From positions 62,001 to 126,000 of the forward strand of contig NZ_CALPDF010000005.1 of the NCBI RefSeq assembly GCF_943193175.1: a DNA stretch of 64,000 nt. The letters run 5' to 3'. This document shows positions 52,678-61,615 of the stretch, one piece after another (position 1 is the stretch's first letter; each line of letters opens with the position of its first letter). The DNA comes from Neobacillus muris. Its GTDB lineage: Bacteria > Bacillota > Bacilli > Bacillales > Cytobacillaceae. Position numbers and translations under genes: made by a program. The notes beneath the pieces were generated by a model. It did no database searches. It saw only the letters and a list, made by a program, of their open reading frames with translations, and was not told where the DNA came from.

Positions 52678-53271
52678 TTATTGGAGTGAACGCAGCAAGA
52701 ACTTAAATATATCTTCAACATTTACCTGTTGCCCTGTATTCTTCCCTATGATGTTTTGCACTCTGAGTCCATAATTGAATACCATAAAAAGCGAAGCCAT
52801 TTTTTCAGCATTTATGCCTTCAGGAATTGCCCCTGCTTTTTGTCCAATTTCAATCCAGCTTCTGGCTGTCTTTAAAGAAAAGCCATACATCTCCTTAAGT
52901 ATGGACTCCACTTTCGGATTATCAATTCGTCCCAGTAAATAAGTCATGATTTTACTGGATATATCCTGTCCCTCTGTTTGTGCCGCCATCCCTTCGGCAA
53001 TAAACTGTATAGGCAGAACAGCATCTTTAGGAGGCGTGTTTTTGACAACATCGTTAAAATGGTTATTCATTTGTTCCATTTTCGATTTAAGTACTAATCC
53101 AAATAATTCATCCTTACCCGATACATAATGATAAATCGCACCTTTGGACAAACCGGATCGTTCGATAATATCCTGTAAAGTTGTTTTTCGGCATCCTTTT
53201 TCATTAATTAATAGTTCTGTTGTATCCAGAATATGCTGGAAGCTGGCATTTCTTTGTAAAGGATTGGTCAT
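52678..53271 (-). CDS. TetR family transcriptional regulator
   Basis: A 197-residue TetR repressor. The N-terminal helix-turn-helix is LINEKGCRKTTLQDIIERSGLSKGAIYHYVSGKDELFG (about 21-58); the C-terminal ligand domain is LmrA/YxaF-like. It reads in the same direction as the GNAT operon that lies downstream, and shares a 13-base operator-like motif with it, so it probably represses itself and that operon. The ligand is unknown. Confidence 0.92.
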   Translation of the reverse strand: MTNPLQRNASFQHILDTTELLINEKGCRKTTLQDIIERSGLSKGAIYHYVSGKDELFGLVLKSKMEQMNNHFNDVVKNTPPKDAVLPIQFIAEGMAAQTEGQDISSKIMTYLLGRIDNPKVESILKEMYGFSLKTARSWIEIGQKAGAIPEGINAEKMASLFMVFNYGLRVQNIIGKNTGQQVNVEDIFKFLLRSLQ

Positions 53272-53323
53272 AATAAACCTCCAAGCTATTGGCTTTAAAA
53301 CTTAAGATTAGCCTCCGTATCAA

Positions 53324-53336
53324 ACCGGCGGTCGGT
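53324..53336 (-). promoter_or_regulatory. Candidate TetR operator, site 2 (autoregulation)
   Basis: ACCGGCGGTCGGT, 53 bases ahead of the TetR start, followed by TATAATAC on the plus strand. It matches 12 of 13 bases of the site at 52610-52622. Confidence 0.55.
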
Positions 53337-53403
53337 ATAATACATATTAAAAAATATAGGATTATTTGTCAAACGGCAAGCCTCCTTTTTTTTCGAGCCA
53401 TTG

Positions 53404-53476
53404 AACCATGGGGACGGTTCTTCTGGCTCCCGATTGACTGAAATCTCTTCATAAGCCATGAGAACCGTCCCTTTGG
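53404..53476. repeat. Dispersed palindrome, family A copy 4
   Basis: CCATGGGGACGGTTCTTCTG is mirrored by CATGAGAACCGTCCCTTTGG; the outer AGCC(AT) bases pair as well. The spacer contains CGATTGACTGA, recalling the 49.57- and 54.28-kb copies. Confidence 0.7.
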
Positions 53477-53487
53477 ATTCTTTGGAT

Positions 53488-54213
53488 TTAGAATGGGTTC
53501 GTCGCCAGCATGCTGGCTGTTTTCACATAAATACGTGGATGCAATTTTAATTGGGAGACGATAAATTCAGCAATGTCTTCCGGCTGCATATATTTTTGGT
53601 CATTGTTCTCAGCAATTAAGTTCGTCTTAACTGCCAGTTCAGTAGCAACGGTGCTCGGCGTCAATGCAGTCACGCGGATATTATTTCTCCGGACTTCCTG
53701 TGCCAATGATTCCGTTAAGCCAATTAATCCAAATTTGGATGCGCTATAGGCACTGGATGTGGCCGCACCATTTAGCCCATTTGTAGACGAAATATTGATG
53801 ATGTCGCCGCCGTTTTTCTCTATTAATTGAGGAAGAACCGCACGTGTGACATAATATGGTCCCATTAAGTTAACATCAACGATTCTCTTCCATTCCTCCG
53901 GATCCATCTCTAAAAGGGTTTCAAACTTGCCAATTCCTGCATTATTAATCAGGATATCAGCTGCCCCTAATTCCTCCGTTAATTTTTTCACTGCCTGGTT
54001 TACTTCTTCCTGAGACGAAATATCCACGGCCGCATAAGCCGCTTTCACCCCTAAGCCTTCTACTTCTCTTGCTGCTTCCTTTAAGTCAGCCTCTGTTCTT
54101 GCAAGCAGCCCGACATTTACTCCTTCATTTGCCAAAGCAAGTGCAGCCGCCCTGCCAATTCCTTTTCCCGCACCAGTTACAAATGCCACTTTCCCTTTTA
54201 ATGATTGTGCCAA
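53488..54213 (-). CDS. SDR family oxidoreductase (FabG-like 3-ketoacyl reductase)
   Basis: A 241-residue classical short-chain dehydrogenase. Coenzyme motif TGAGKGIG (about 13-20), NNAG, catalytic Ser (ISSTNG) and the YSASK Tyr-Lys pair are all present. The start is TTG 54213, giving MAQSLKGK as in related proteins, and lies nine bases from AAGGAG. The family reduces 3-ketoacyl or other carbonyl compounds with NADPH; the exact substrate is unknown. The repeat at 53404-53476 follows its stop. Confidence 0.9.
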   Translation of the reverse strand: MAQSLKGKVAFVTGAGKGIGRAAALALANEGVNVGLLARTEADLKEAAREVEGLGVKAAYAAVDISSQEEVNQAVKKLTEELGAADILINNAGIGKFETLLEMDPEEWKRIVDVNLMGPYYVTRAVLPQLIEKNGGDIINISSTNGLNGAATSSAYSASKFGLIGLTESLAQEVRRNNIRVTALTPSTVATELAVKTNLIAENNDQKYMQPEDIAEFIVSQLKLHPRIYVKTASMLATNPF

Positions 54214-54279
54214 TTTCAACAACTCCTTCCTATCTCATTATAATATTATGGGAAAATTTTTCTATCAGTATGCTCTAAG

Positions 54280-54354
54280 ACCATGAGGGAGGTTGTACTA
54301 GTTTTTTGATTGACTGCAGACCCTTTAAAAGCCTTGAGAACCGTCCCTATGGAC
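54280..54354. repeat. Dispersed palindrome, family A copy 5
   Basis: ACCATGAGGGAGGTTGTACT and its diverged mirror AGCCTTGAGAACCGTCCCTA lie around a TTTTTTGATTGACTGCAGACC spacer like that of copies 3 and 4. It overlaps the last codons of the MFS pseudogene (VHRDGSQGF). Confidence 0.6.
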
Positions 54355-55590
54355 CACCAATGCAGGTTTTCCCGCAAGGATAAGCTCTTTGCTTCGGCCT
54401 AGCAGAACAGCCAGTATGACAATCAATAACCCTGTTCCCATTAGCAGCCATTCGATTTTGATGATATCTGCGATTGGACCAAAAATAAGCATTCCAAGCG
54501 GCATCATTGAGGTTGAAATCATCCCCATTACACCAAAAACTCTGCCTAAATACTCTTCTTCTACCTTCTCCTGCAGCAAAACGGTAGCCGGTGTATTAAA
54601 TATAGGCATAGCCACCCCGAATAAAGCCATGAAAATCAAATAAATCCAAAAGAACGGAACGATACCTAGCGCCAATGTACAGACTCCCATTATCACACTT
54701 GCGAATCCCATCGTTTTCACTTTATTTTGAAAACCTCCCCAGGAAGCAATCAGTCCTCCACCAGCCATCATGCCAATGGAAAAGGCAATTTCGATTGCCG
54801 TCAGCTGCCATACATCATTGCCAAAACTTCAGGCAACCTGTAATGGCGTCAAAAATGCCGCAGGTGCCATCAAGACAAAGAAGACTGCAAAAAACAGGAA
54901 GAATTTCTTTAGAAAACCATGGTTATTCACATACTGTAAGCCTTGTTTGAAATCACTGAAGTAGCTCGTTGTTTGTTTCTCTTTTGCCTTTTCATGGACA
55001 TCGATTTTTAAAAAGGCCAGCAAAGTGAAAATGGCCAGAGCCGCCGTGATGACATCAATAAAAAATATTACTTCAATCGAGGCTAATCCCAAAAGGGCTG
55101 CACTTACAATCGGAGAAATAAACATGATAACCGCTTGAATACTTCCATTCACTCCGTTCACCTTTGTCAGTTTTTCTTTCGGAACCAGCTGCGGTAATAT
55201 AGCCCCGACTGCAGGGGTTTGAATTCCAGTTCCAAAAGCACGAATTGCCGCCATCACAAACAGCAGCCAAATCGCATCAAACCCTGCCAAAAAGAGAATG
55301 GCAAGGATGAGCGTAGCAATGGCAATCAGTCCATCTGAAAGGATAATCAGCATTTTCCGGTTGTAGCGATCTGCCCAGACCCCCGCAATCGGTGACAAAA
55401 TAAAGGTGGGAATAAAACCGCAAATGATATATAACGTCATCATCAAACCAGATTCTGTCTTTAGCGTTATATACCACATCATGGCGTATTGAATCAATGA
55501 AGATCCAAACAGCGAAATCGACTGACTACTAAAAAAGAGAATAATATTCTTTAACCAATTCTCCTTGAGATCGTTATTTAAGGTGGTCAT
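54325..55590 (-). pseudogene. MFS transporter gene interrupted by one TGA codon
   Basis: One reading frame of about 420 codons encodes a 12-helix MFS exporter of the EntS/MFS_3 type (ENWLKNIILFFSSQSISLFGSSLIQYAMMWYI, GVWADRYNRKMLIILSD, LTPLQVA, then SFGNDVWQLTAIEIAFSIGMMAGGGL). It is broken at 54829-54831 by TGA, where CGA (Arg) would be a single C-to-T change away. The frame continues intact after the stop. The C-terminus is repeat-encoded. The gene may still yield a truncated six-to-seven-helix product. Sequencing error cannot be excluded. The start is ATG 55590 or 55605; neither has a good ribosome site. Confidence 0.85.
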
Positions 55591-55686
55591 GAAATCACAA
55601 CTCATTTCTATTAAAATTTATTGAAACACTTTTCACCTTCATTCAAAACAACGCACCGCTCTATTCACATTCCATTTTTATACAAC

Positions 55687-55722
55687 AAAAAAGAGGGAGA
55701 CTTGGCATTACCCCCTCTTTTA
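55687..55722. terminator. Bidirectional terminator hairpin
   Basis: AAAAAGAGGGAG and CCCCCTCTTTT arms flank ACTTGGCATTA. T runs on both strands. It lies between the TetR and MFS genes in a 357-base gap in which nothing else coding is seen. Confidence 0.75.
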
Positions 55723-55897
55723 ACATAACCGTTCAATATAGGTTTTCTTAAAATAGACAGACCAATCCCGTTGCTCTGAAAAAAGACAGAGCCTTCAATC
55801 GTATTTAATTAACGAAAGAAAATAGGAAATCTTAATTTCATTGATGCTGTCACAAGGAAAACCTCCATTTCTTCATGATCAATTTTATCATACCAAA

Positions 55898-55940
55898 AGA
55901 GCCCTATTCATACAATGTCTTTTCATTTCTATGGCTCTTC
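55898..55940 (-). terminator. Probable terminator of the second TetR gene
   Basis: AGAGCC (55899-55904) and GGCTCT (55934-55939) close a long loop. On the minus strand the T run TTTTGG follows; a weak terminator 8 bases past the stop. Confidence 0.4.
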
Positions 55941-55947
55941 TGTTCAA

Positions 55948-56553
55948 TTAATACCCAATAAATGTAGCCCACAGCTGTTCTAAAATCCCTTCAGGTGAAT
56001 AGCCCCGCACTTCCCTTTGAAATAAATAAGCATCGCTCCTCAGAGCTGCCAGTACCATGTCTGCTCTAAATACACTATTCGGTAGAGCTTCTTTTGCTGA
56101 ATCCATCTCTTCAAATAGATTAACGAGGATTTGGTGCAATTCATCATATAACGGACTTTTGGTTTTCGACTTTGACCGGTTGGCAGACTCGAAATCCTCC
56201 ACACCTTTCAGCAATTGTGCCTTGCTCTCCCGAAAGGCAATAAATAAGCGAAGAACCTCTCTTAATCGTTCGCTTGGAGGCTCGGTACGGTTTTCCTCCA
56301 AATACGCTTCAATCGCCTCAAAGAAAAAAACGACATTATCTTTAATGAGATCTAAACATAATTCGCCTTTGTTTCTGTACCTGCGATAAAGTGTTCCTGG
56401 ACCGATCTGGGCCACTGTCGCAATTTGATTCATGCTTACCTGTTCAACACCAAATTGTTCAAATAACCTAGAAGCTGTTTCTAATATTCGCTGGCGATTT
56501 TCAGCAGCATCCCGCCGTTCGACCCGATTATAACCTATATAGCCATCCTTCAT
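55948..56553 (-). CDS. TetR family transcriptional regulator, divergent to isochorismatase/MFS operon
   Basis: A 201-residue TetR repressor with the HTH RQRILETASRLFEQFGVEQVSMNQIATVAQIGPGTLYRRYRNKGELC (about 20-65). ATG 56553 follows GGGGAG; the frame from 56583 would start too close to the operator. The C-terminal part is TetR_C type with a long acidic helix. A perfect palindrome sits between this gene and the divergent operon. Confidence 0.92.
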   Translation of the reverse strand: MKDGYIGYNRVERRDAAENRQRILETASRLFEQFGVEQVSMNQIATVAQIGPGTLYRRYRNKGELCLDLIKDNVVFFFEAIEAYLEENRTEPPSERLREVLRLFIAFRESKAQLLKGVEDFESANRSKSKTKSPLYDELHQILVNLFEEMDSAKEALPNSVFRADMVLAALRSDAYLFQREVRGYSPEGILEQLWATFIGY

Positions 56554-56584
56554 ATTTTCACTCCCCACATCTATAACTAACAAA

Positions 56585-56614
56585 TTGACAAACGGAGATA
56601 TCTCCGTTTAAAAT
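56585..56614 (+). promoter_or_regulatory. Promoter with embedded 20-bp perfect palindrome (TetR operator)
   Basis: TTGACA (56585-56590), 18 bases, TAAAAT (56609-56614). The palindrome of two ten-base arms AAACGGAGAT and ATCTCCGTTT (56590-56609) fills the whole spacer, so a bound dimer would block RNA polymerase. Confidence 0.8.
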
Positions 56615-56667
56615 AAATAATAGAGTTCTCCACTTATAATAACTAAATGAAAAGAGGTTATCAACGT

Positions 56668-57237
56668 ATGCAAAATCATACTGAAAAAGCTGCATTATTG
56701 GTGATGGATATCCAAAACGGAATTGTATCACGTTACGCAGAAAACAAGGAGATACTGCATAACATTCAAGAGGCGGTGGCAAGTGCGCGAAAACACAATA
56801 TACCAGTTATTTTTGTACGCGTTGGATTTAGCAAAGGCTATCCAGAAGTCAGCCCACGAAATAAGGGATTTTCAGCCATTGCTGCTCATGGAGGCATGAC
56901 GACTGCAGACGTGGCCACACAAATACACGAATCGGTTAAGCCGCAAGAAAACGAACCAATTGTCACCAAATACCGTATCAGTGCTTTTGCCGGCAGTACG
57001 CTCGAAATGATTCTCCGCTCCCGTCAAATTGATACGCTGATCCTTACCGGGATTGCAACAAGCGGCGTTGTTCTTTCAACTGTACGAGAAGCAGCGGATA
57101 AAGATTTTTCATTAACAGTATTAAGTGATGCCTGTCACGATAGTGATCCTGAAGTTCACCGCGTCCTTATGGAGAAGGTATTCCCTCGGCAAGCCACTGT
57201 TCTAACTGTAGGTTCTTGGGTTTCATCATTGGCTTGA
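56668..57237 (+). CDS. Isochorismatase-family hydrolase with a replaced catalytic cysteine
   Basis: A 189-residue alpha/beta hydrolase of the isochorismatase family. Asp14 (LVMDIQNG) and Lys101 (VTKYRISAF) of the usual Asp-Lys-Cys triad are present, but the Cys position reads Val134 (TGIATSGVVLSTVRE instead of a G-x-x-T-x-x-C-V pattern). So it is not a normal cysteine hydrolase; water-activating, EntB/PhzD-like chemistry is possible. ATG 56668 follows AAAGAGG, 54 bases past the -10 box. It lies upstream of an MFS transporter under the same promoter. Confidence 0.85.
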   Translation: MQNHTEKAALLVMDIQNGIVSRYAENKEILHNIQEAVASARKHNIPVIFVRVGFSKGYPEVSPRNKGFSAIAAHGGMTTADVATQIHESVKPQENEPIVTKYRISAFAGSTLEMILRSRQIDTLILTGIATSGVVLSTVREAADKDFSLTVLSDACHDSDPEVHRVLMEKVFPRQATVLTVGSWVSSLA

Positions 57238-57243
57238 CCCATC

Positions 57244-57275
57244 AGGGGCTGTTTTGCTAAGCGAAACAGCCCCTG
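57244..57275. repeat. Perfect hairpin between isochorismatase and MFS genes
   Basis: CAGGGGCTGTTT (57244-57255) and AAACAGCCCCTG (57264-57275) pair perfectly. There is no T run. The CAGGGGCTGT arm is shared with the repeat at 38.46 kb. Confidence 0.65.
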
Positions 57276-57373
57276 TCCATTTGCCTTTACTTTTATTTCA
57301 CGTTAGATGCGCTTATTTTTCTAGCCCCGGCCATCTTTACACCCAAATGGACAGCAGAAGGAAGGAATAGATT

Positions 57374-58765
57374 TTGTCCAAATCCAGAAATCAAAATCAT
57401 TTTAATCAAAAACTGATTACACCGATGATCTTAGGATCGATTCTCAATCCGATTAACTCTTCGATTATTTCAGTGGCCTTAATTCCAATTGGGCAGGCGT
57501 TCGGTGCACCGCCCTCCCAAACTGCTTGGCTGATATCTGCTTTATATTTGGCAACCGCAATCGGCCAGCCAGTCGTCGGAAAACTAATTGATCTTTACGG
57601 TCCAAGACGCCTTTTCTTAATTGCTACGTCATTGGTTGGCATCTCCAGTTTAATTGCAACTTTCGCCCCCAATTTCTGGTGGTTAGTGGCCGCACGAGTC
57701 ATTCTTGGTTTTGGGACATGTGCTGGATACCCCTCTGCCATGTATCTGATCCGCAGTGAGGCAGCAAGAACCGGGAAAGACAGTCCGACAAGCATTCTGA
57801 CGATCCTGGCCATTTCCAGTCAAACGATCGCCGTGATTGGACCAACTTTAGGCGGTTTACTGATTGAAGTCGGGGGCTGGCAAAGTACCTTCATTATCAA
57901 CATCCCATTATCACTTGCCTGCATTATTTTGGGTTACTTGCGCTTCCCCAAATTTGCAGCAGCCTCCGATGGGAATAAGGGGAACAAGGCAGCGATTGAT
58001 TTAACCGGCATCCTCTTCTTTGGGATCACCTTGATTGCTGCCCTGCTTTTCTTAATGGCTCCTAGCATGCACAAGGGATATTTGTTAATTCTGTCGATCA
58101 TCGCTGGAGGTATTTTTTCCGTGGTTGAGTTAAAAATAAAGAATCCGTTTATTGATCTTTGCGTATTAAGCGGAAATAGGCCATTGTTGCTGACATATAC
58201 CCGCAATTTACTTTCTGCTGTTGTTTCTTATAGCATCCTGTATGGGTTTACTCAATGGCTGGAAAACGGCAGGGAGTTATCCCCATCGAAAGCAGGGTTG
58301 TTATTGCTGCCGATGTTTCTAATGGCCATCCTTGTATCTAGATTGACTGGAAAAAGTCCTGCCATCCGTTTAAAGTTAATCGTCGGCAGCTTCGTTCAAT
58401 TTATTTCGATTGCACTGCTGCTGTTCACTAATCCTTCGAGTAATCTGGTTTTCCTCGCAGCTATTGTTCTGCTGTTAGGGATACCTCAAGGCCTGCTAAA
58501 TTTAGCCAACCAAAATGCGCTTTATTTTCAGGCACTTCCAGAACAGATCGGTGCTTCGGCCGGCTTGCTGAGAACGTTTATGTACATGGGGGCAATGGTT
58601 GCTTCTGCCGCAAATGGACTATTGTTAAAATCGGATGCGATGACCATTGGGATTCACCAAGTCGCTCTATTCTGCGGGGGAATCAGCTTGCTCCTTATTA
58701 TGATCACTCTATTAGATCATTCCTTACTCAAGGTCGGCCATAAAGGTCAATTGAATCATACTTAG
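57374..58765 (+). CDS. MFS multidrug exporter (DHA2-like)
   Basis: A 463-residue transporter with about fourteen membrane helices. Motif A-like VVGKLIDLYGPRRLFLIATSL and motif C-like VIGPTLGGLLIEVGGWQSTFIINIPLS are typical of drug:H+ antiporters. The start is TTG 57374 with GAAGGAAGG upstream. Co-transcribed with the isochorismatase-like gene from the TetR-controlled promoter, suggesting export of a compound that the enzyme or the regulator recognises. Confidence 0.92.
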   Translation: MSKSRNQNHFNQKLITPMILGSILNPINSSIISVALIPIGQAFGAPPSQTAWLISALYLATAIGQPVVGKLIDLYGPRRLFLIATSLVGISSLIATFAPNFWWLVAARVILGFGTCAGYPSAMYLIRSEAARTGKDSPTSILTILAISSQTIAVIGPTLGGLLIEVGGWQSTFIINIPLSLACIILGYLRFPKFAAASDGNKGNKAAIDLTGILFFGITLIAALLFLMAPSMHKGYLLILSIIAGGIFSVVELKIKNPFIDLCVLSGNRPLLLTYTRNLLSAVVSYSILYGFTQWLENGRELSPSKAGLLLLPMFLMAILVSRLTGKSPAIRLKLIVGSFVQFISIALLLFTNPSSNLVFLAAIVLLLGIPQGLLNLANQNALYFQALPEQIGASAGLLRTFMYMGAMVASAANGLLLKSDAMTIGIHQVALFCGGISLLLIMITLLDHSLLKVGHKGQLNHT

Positions 58766-58769
58766 GTCA

Positions 58770-58840
58770 AACCACAGGGACGGTTCTACAGGCTTTTAGT
58801 AACAATAAACCACACATAAAAAGCCATTTGAACCGTCCCA
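58770..58840. repeat. Dispersed palindrome, family A copy 6
   Basis: ACAGGGACGGTTCTACAGG with CTTTTAG is mirrored by AAAAAGCCATTTGAACCGTC. It lies between the convergent MFS and SWIM genes. Confidence 0.65.
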
Positions 58841-58877
58841 ATCAAGGTCCTTTTAACTAGCCGACTCACTGCGTTTC

Positions 58878-60542
58878 TTATTTCATTTTCCCTAATTCAT
58901 CTATAAAGGCTGGTCTTTTTCTATATAAGTCTTTCAGTTGATTGATTAATTCTTCTTGCTTTGTCTTGCCTGCTATCTTTGTATATCTCTTTATTTTTTG
59001 GCATATTATTCGGTACTCTCGTCGATTGGATGAATCCCTCGCTATAGACTCTATATACTTTTTATAAAGTTCAATCACTTCTTCCTTAAATGGTTTGACT
59101 AGCTTCTCCGCATATTCTTCAATATAGCTGGGATTGTCTTTGACAAACTCCAACATTTCTTCAAGATCATTTTCTGTCTCAATTACCTTTAAGAAAATTC
59201 GACGGGCATCCCAGCCCTTCCCAGATTTCAGTTCTTGTTTTAAGCATAAATAGAAATCGCATTGATATTCTGAAGCTAATTCTTTTAAATCTTGATAATA
59301 TTCAAATTCACCATCAAACAAAAGTTCCTTGGCTAATTTCTGTTGTTCTTCTTTTAATGCAAGACACTTATATGCAATATAACGAAATTTTTTCCACTTG
59401 GCGATCAATCCTCGATATGGCTCGTCCTGCATTTCTCCTTCCAAAGCTAATTCTATGACTTTATGGTAGTTTTTCTTCTGCATGCACTGATTGATTAGTT
59501 CCTCTCTAAAAGAGGAAAACTGAAGATGACCGTGGATGAATTGTTCTGCTTCCTCTTGTGTACCATATTGCTCAATCAGTTGAAACAAGAGTTGCAGAAT
59601 CCGTTCATTCTTGTAATTTGTGTATCGATCGCTGGATTCTTCATCAAGCATGGACTCCATTATCCTTCTAAGCTGCTCTCTATGGATTGCATCATCTGCA
59701 AATTCAAGGCAAATTTCTAGTAAATCCATTCGAAAATCCTCCCAACCGTCAAAAATAGGATGATCGCTGAAAGATAATAGTTTCTCAAATACCTCTGTTC
59801 TTTGATGAGCTTTCACACTTTGGATAGCCGCGATTTCCGTTATTAATTCTAGTGTTTCCATGACAAGGGACCCTATATCACCGCCAGAATCATCCGCATA
59901 TTGAAACGCATTGATTGCCTCCCCAAGCAATAGAAGGGCAATATCTACTGCCAACAAAGGATTCTGCGTTGTCCTTGCCTTTTCTGCCACACTTTCCATT
60001 TCGGATGTAAAAGCTCCTATATCTCGATAGTTAATGAAGCCATTTCGCCCTTTATATTTTCTTACAATCGCATTTATCAATTGCTGACAGGATTCGAGCT
60101 CTTGGCCACTGTTTGAGTATTTAACGATGAGACTGTTTTCTAACGCTTCATCATCATTGACAATATCTATAATAATTTCGAGCAATTCATCCTTCGAAAG
60201 AGCACTTAAAACCTCTGGGAGCGATGCTCGCCTGGAAGGCTTGCCATTTACTTTGCCATTGGAGGTCATTTGGTTCAATATTTCCACAAGCTGAAAATAG
60301 GCTGCCGCCTCGTGTTTACATACAGGACCAAAATCATATGGGCAATTACACTCGGAATATAAAATGTCTCCGTTTTCTCCTACCTCAACTGTCACTTCGT
60401 AATCATCGCTGCCTTCAATATAGAAAACATACTTATCATCACCAAGGCCATAAGATTCAACTACTCTTCCACCCATATAATAGTTGAACCCTCTGTCTAA
60501 TATGGTTTTGTTTATATGGGTTTCAAAATTATGAATGTTCAT
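58878..60542 (-). CDS. SWIM zinc-finger protein
   Basis: A 554-residue soluble protein. The SWIM motif is C65-x-C67-x7-C75-x-H77 (SECNCPYDFGPVCKHEAAA), expected to bind one zinc. The remainder (about 115-550) is helical and TPR-like, with no catalytic motif. Standalone SWIM proteins of this type are common in Bacillaceae; the role is unknown, and some SWIM proteins neighbour helicases, but none adjoins here. ATG 60542 follows GAGGGAC. Confidence 0.88.
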   Translation of the reverse strand: MNIHNFETHINKTILDRGFNYYMGGRVVESYGLGDDKYVFYIEGSDDYEVTVEVGENGDILYSECNCPYDFGPVCKHEAAAYFQLVEILNQMTSNGKVNGKPSRRASLPEVLSALSKDELLEIIIDIVNDDEALENSLIVKYSNSGQELESCQQLINAIVRKYKGRNGFINYRDIGAFTSEMESVAEKARTTQNPLLAVDIALLLLGEAINAFQYADDSGGDIGSLVMETLELITEIAAIQSVKAHQRTEVFEKLLSFSDHPIFDGWEDFRMDLLEICLEFADDAIHREQLRRIMESMLDEESSDRYTNYKNERILQLLFQLIEQYGTQEEAEQFIHGHLQFSSFREELINQCMQKKNYHKVIELALEGEMQDEPYRGLIAKWKKFRYIAYKCLALKEEQQKLAKELLFDGEFEYYQDLKELASEYQCDFYLCLKQELKSGKGWDARRIFLKVIETENDLEEMLEFVKDNPSYIEEYAEKLVKPFKEEVIELYKKYIESIARDSSNRREYRIICQKIKRYTKIAGKTKQEELINQLKDLYRKRPAFIDELGKMK

Positions 60543-60600
60543 TCCTGTCCCTCACCATTCACCTTTACCAATATCACCAAACAAAAGGTTATTAGTCCGA

Positions 60601-61419
60601 TTATTTTCTAATCCCGATACGCATTCGATAACTAAACAGAATATCCTTGGTTTCTCCAGAAAAAACTTCTTCAACATGACTTCTGAACTCTTCAAATGCC
60701 CCTTCCAGTTCTTTCACACCTAATTTTAATGCCGTTTGGAGACCGCCCTGGCTTAAGGCAATATTGGCATAACGGACAGCGTCACATGTTTCCCAGTTAT
60801 GAAACACAATTTCTTTGGCAAATGAAAATAATCCTGATTGTTCAATTTGATACAGATGCTTCTCTTTATCCCATTTATGGGCTTTACTTTCATGTGGAAG
60901 AAGCTGGGCAAGTTTATGGTCGACAAGTGCGTACAATCTATTATAATGTTCTTCCAAACGCCAGTCACAGGCAGGCGGCCAATCACAATCATAAGCGGCA
61001 AATACCCCATTCGGACGAAGAACCCGGGCAAATTCCTTTAAAGTGGACTCTGGTTCCATCCAATGAAAGGATTGGGAGCACGTTATAATATCTGCCGTTT
61101 CATCCGGCATTCCCAACTGGTGGGAGTATGCCTTCACAAACTTAAGACTTAACGGTTTTTGGAGTGCTTCCCAATGGGATACGGCCACATTGCGCATATC
61201 ATCATTCGGCTCCACTCCGATAATTTCATCCGCTTCATTGAGCCAAAGAAACGTAGAAAGTCCCGTACCACAGCCAACATCCATCACTAGCTTAGGTCTC
61301 CCTTTCAAGTATGCCGTTATGATTTTCACCACCTCATTTGGTGCACTTGGGCGATTCTGATCGTATAATGAGCCAAAACCAGTAAAGCGTTCGATATTAT
61401 TGCGATTTGCTTCAGCCAT
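60601..61419 (-). CDS. Class I SAM-dependent methyltransferase
   Basis: A 272-residue methyltransferase. Motif I is LVMDVGCGTGLSTF (about 46-59), motif post-I is IIGVEPNDDM, and the TADIITCSQSFHWMEPESTLKEFARVLRPNG segment completes the core. The N-terminal IERFTGFGSLYDQNRP stretch is common to small-molecule methyltransferases. The substrate is unknown. ATG 61419 is preferred; GTG 61428 overlaps the ribosome site. Confidence 0.9.
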   Translation of the reverse strand: MAEANRNNIERFTGFGSLYDQNRPSAPNEVVKIITAYLKGRPKLVMDVGCGTGLSTFLWLNEADEIIGVEPNDDMRNVAVSHWEALQKPLSLKFVKAYSHQLGMPDETADIITCSQSFHWMEPESTLKEFARVLRPNGVFAAYDCDWPPACDWRLEEHYNRLYALVDHKLAQLLPHESKAHKWDKEKHLYQIEQSGLFSFAKEIVFHNWETCDAVRYANIALSQGGLQTALKLGVKELEGAFEEFRSHVEEVFSGETKDILFSYRMRIGIRK

Positions 61420-61615
61420 TGTCTCCACTCCTTTATCTATCCATTGTTACAAATGATTGTATCACAGTAGGAAAAAAGAGGAGAAAACGATACATTCTTT
61501 CTTGTTCCAAAAATTTAATTAATTCTATAGCCTTTTTCCAAATTGCTTGTTAAAGAATCGAGCCGAAACGGTTACAATGAAGAGGATATATGTTAATGAA
61601 GGGAAGTGTAAGAAG

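Noticed and set aside
54829..54831. TGA in the MFS gene read as selenocysteine or stop-codon readthrough
   Set aside because: MFS exporters have no such site, no SECIS-like hairpin was noticed next to it, and CGA is one transition away.
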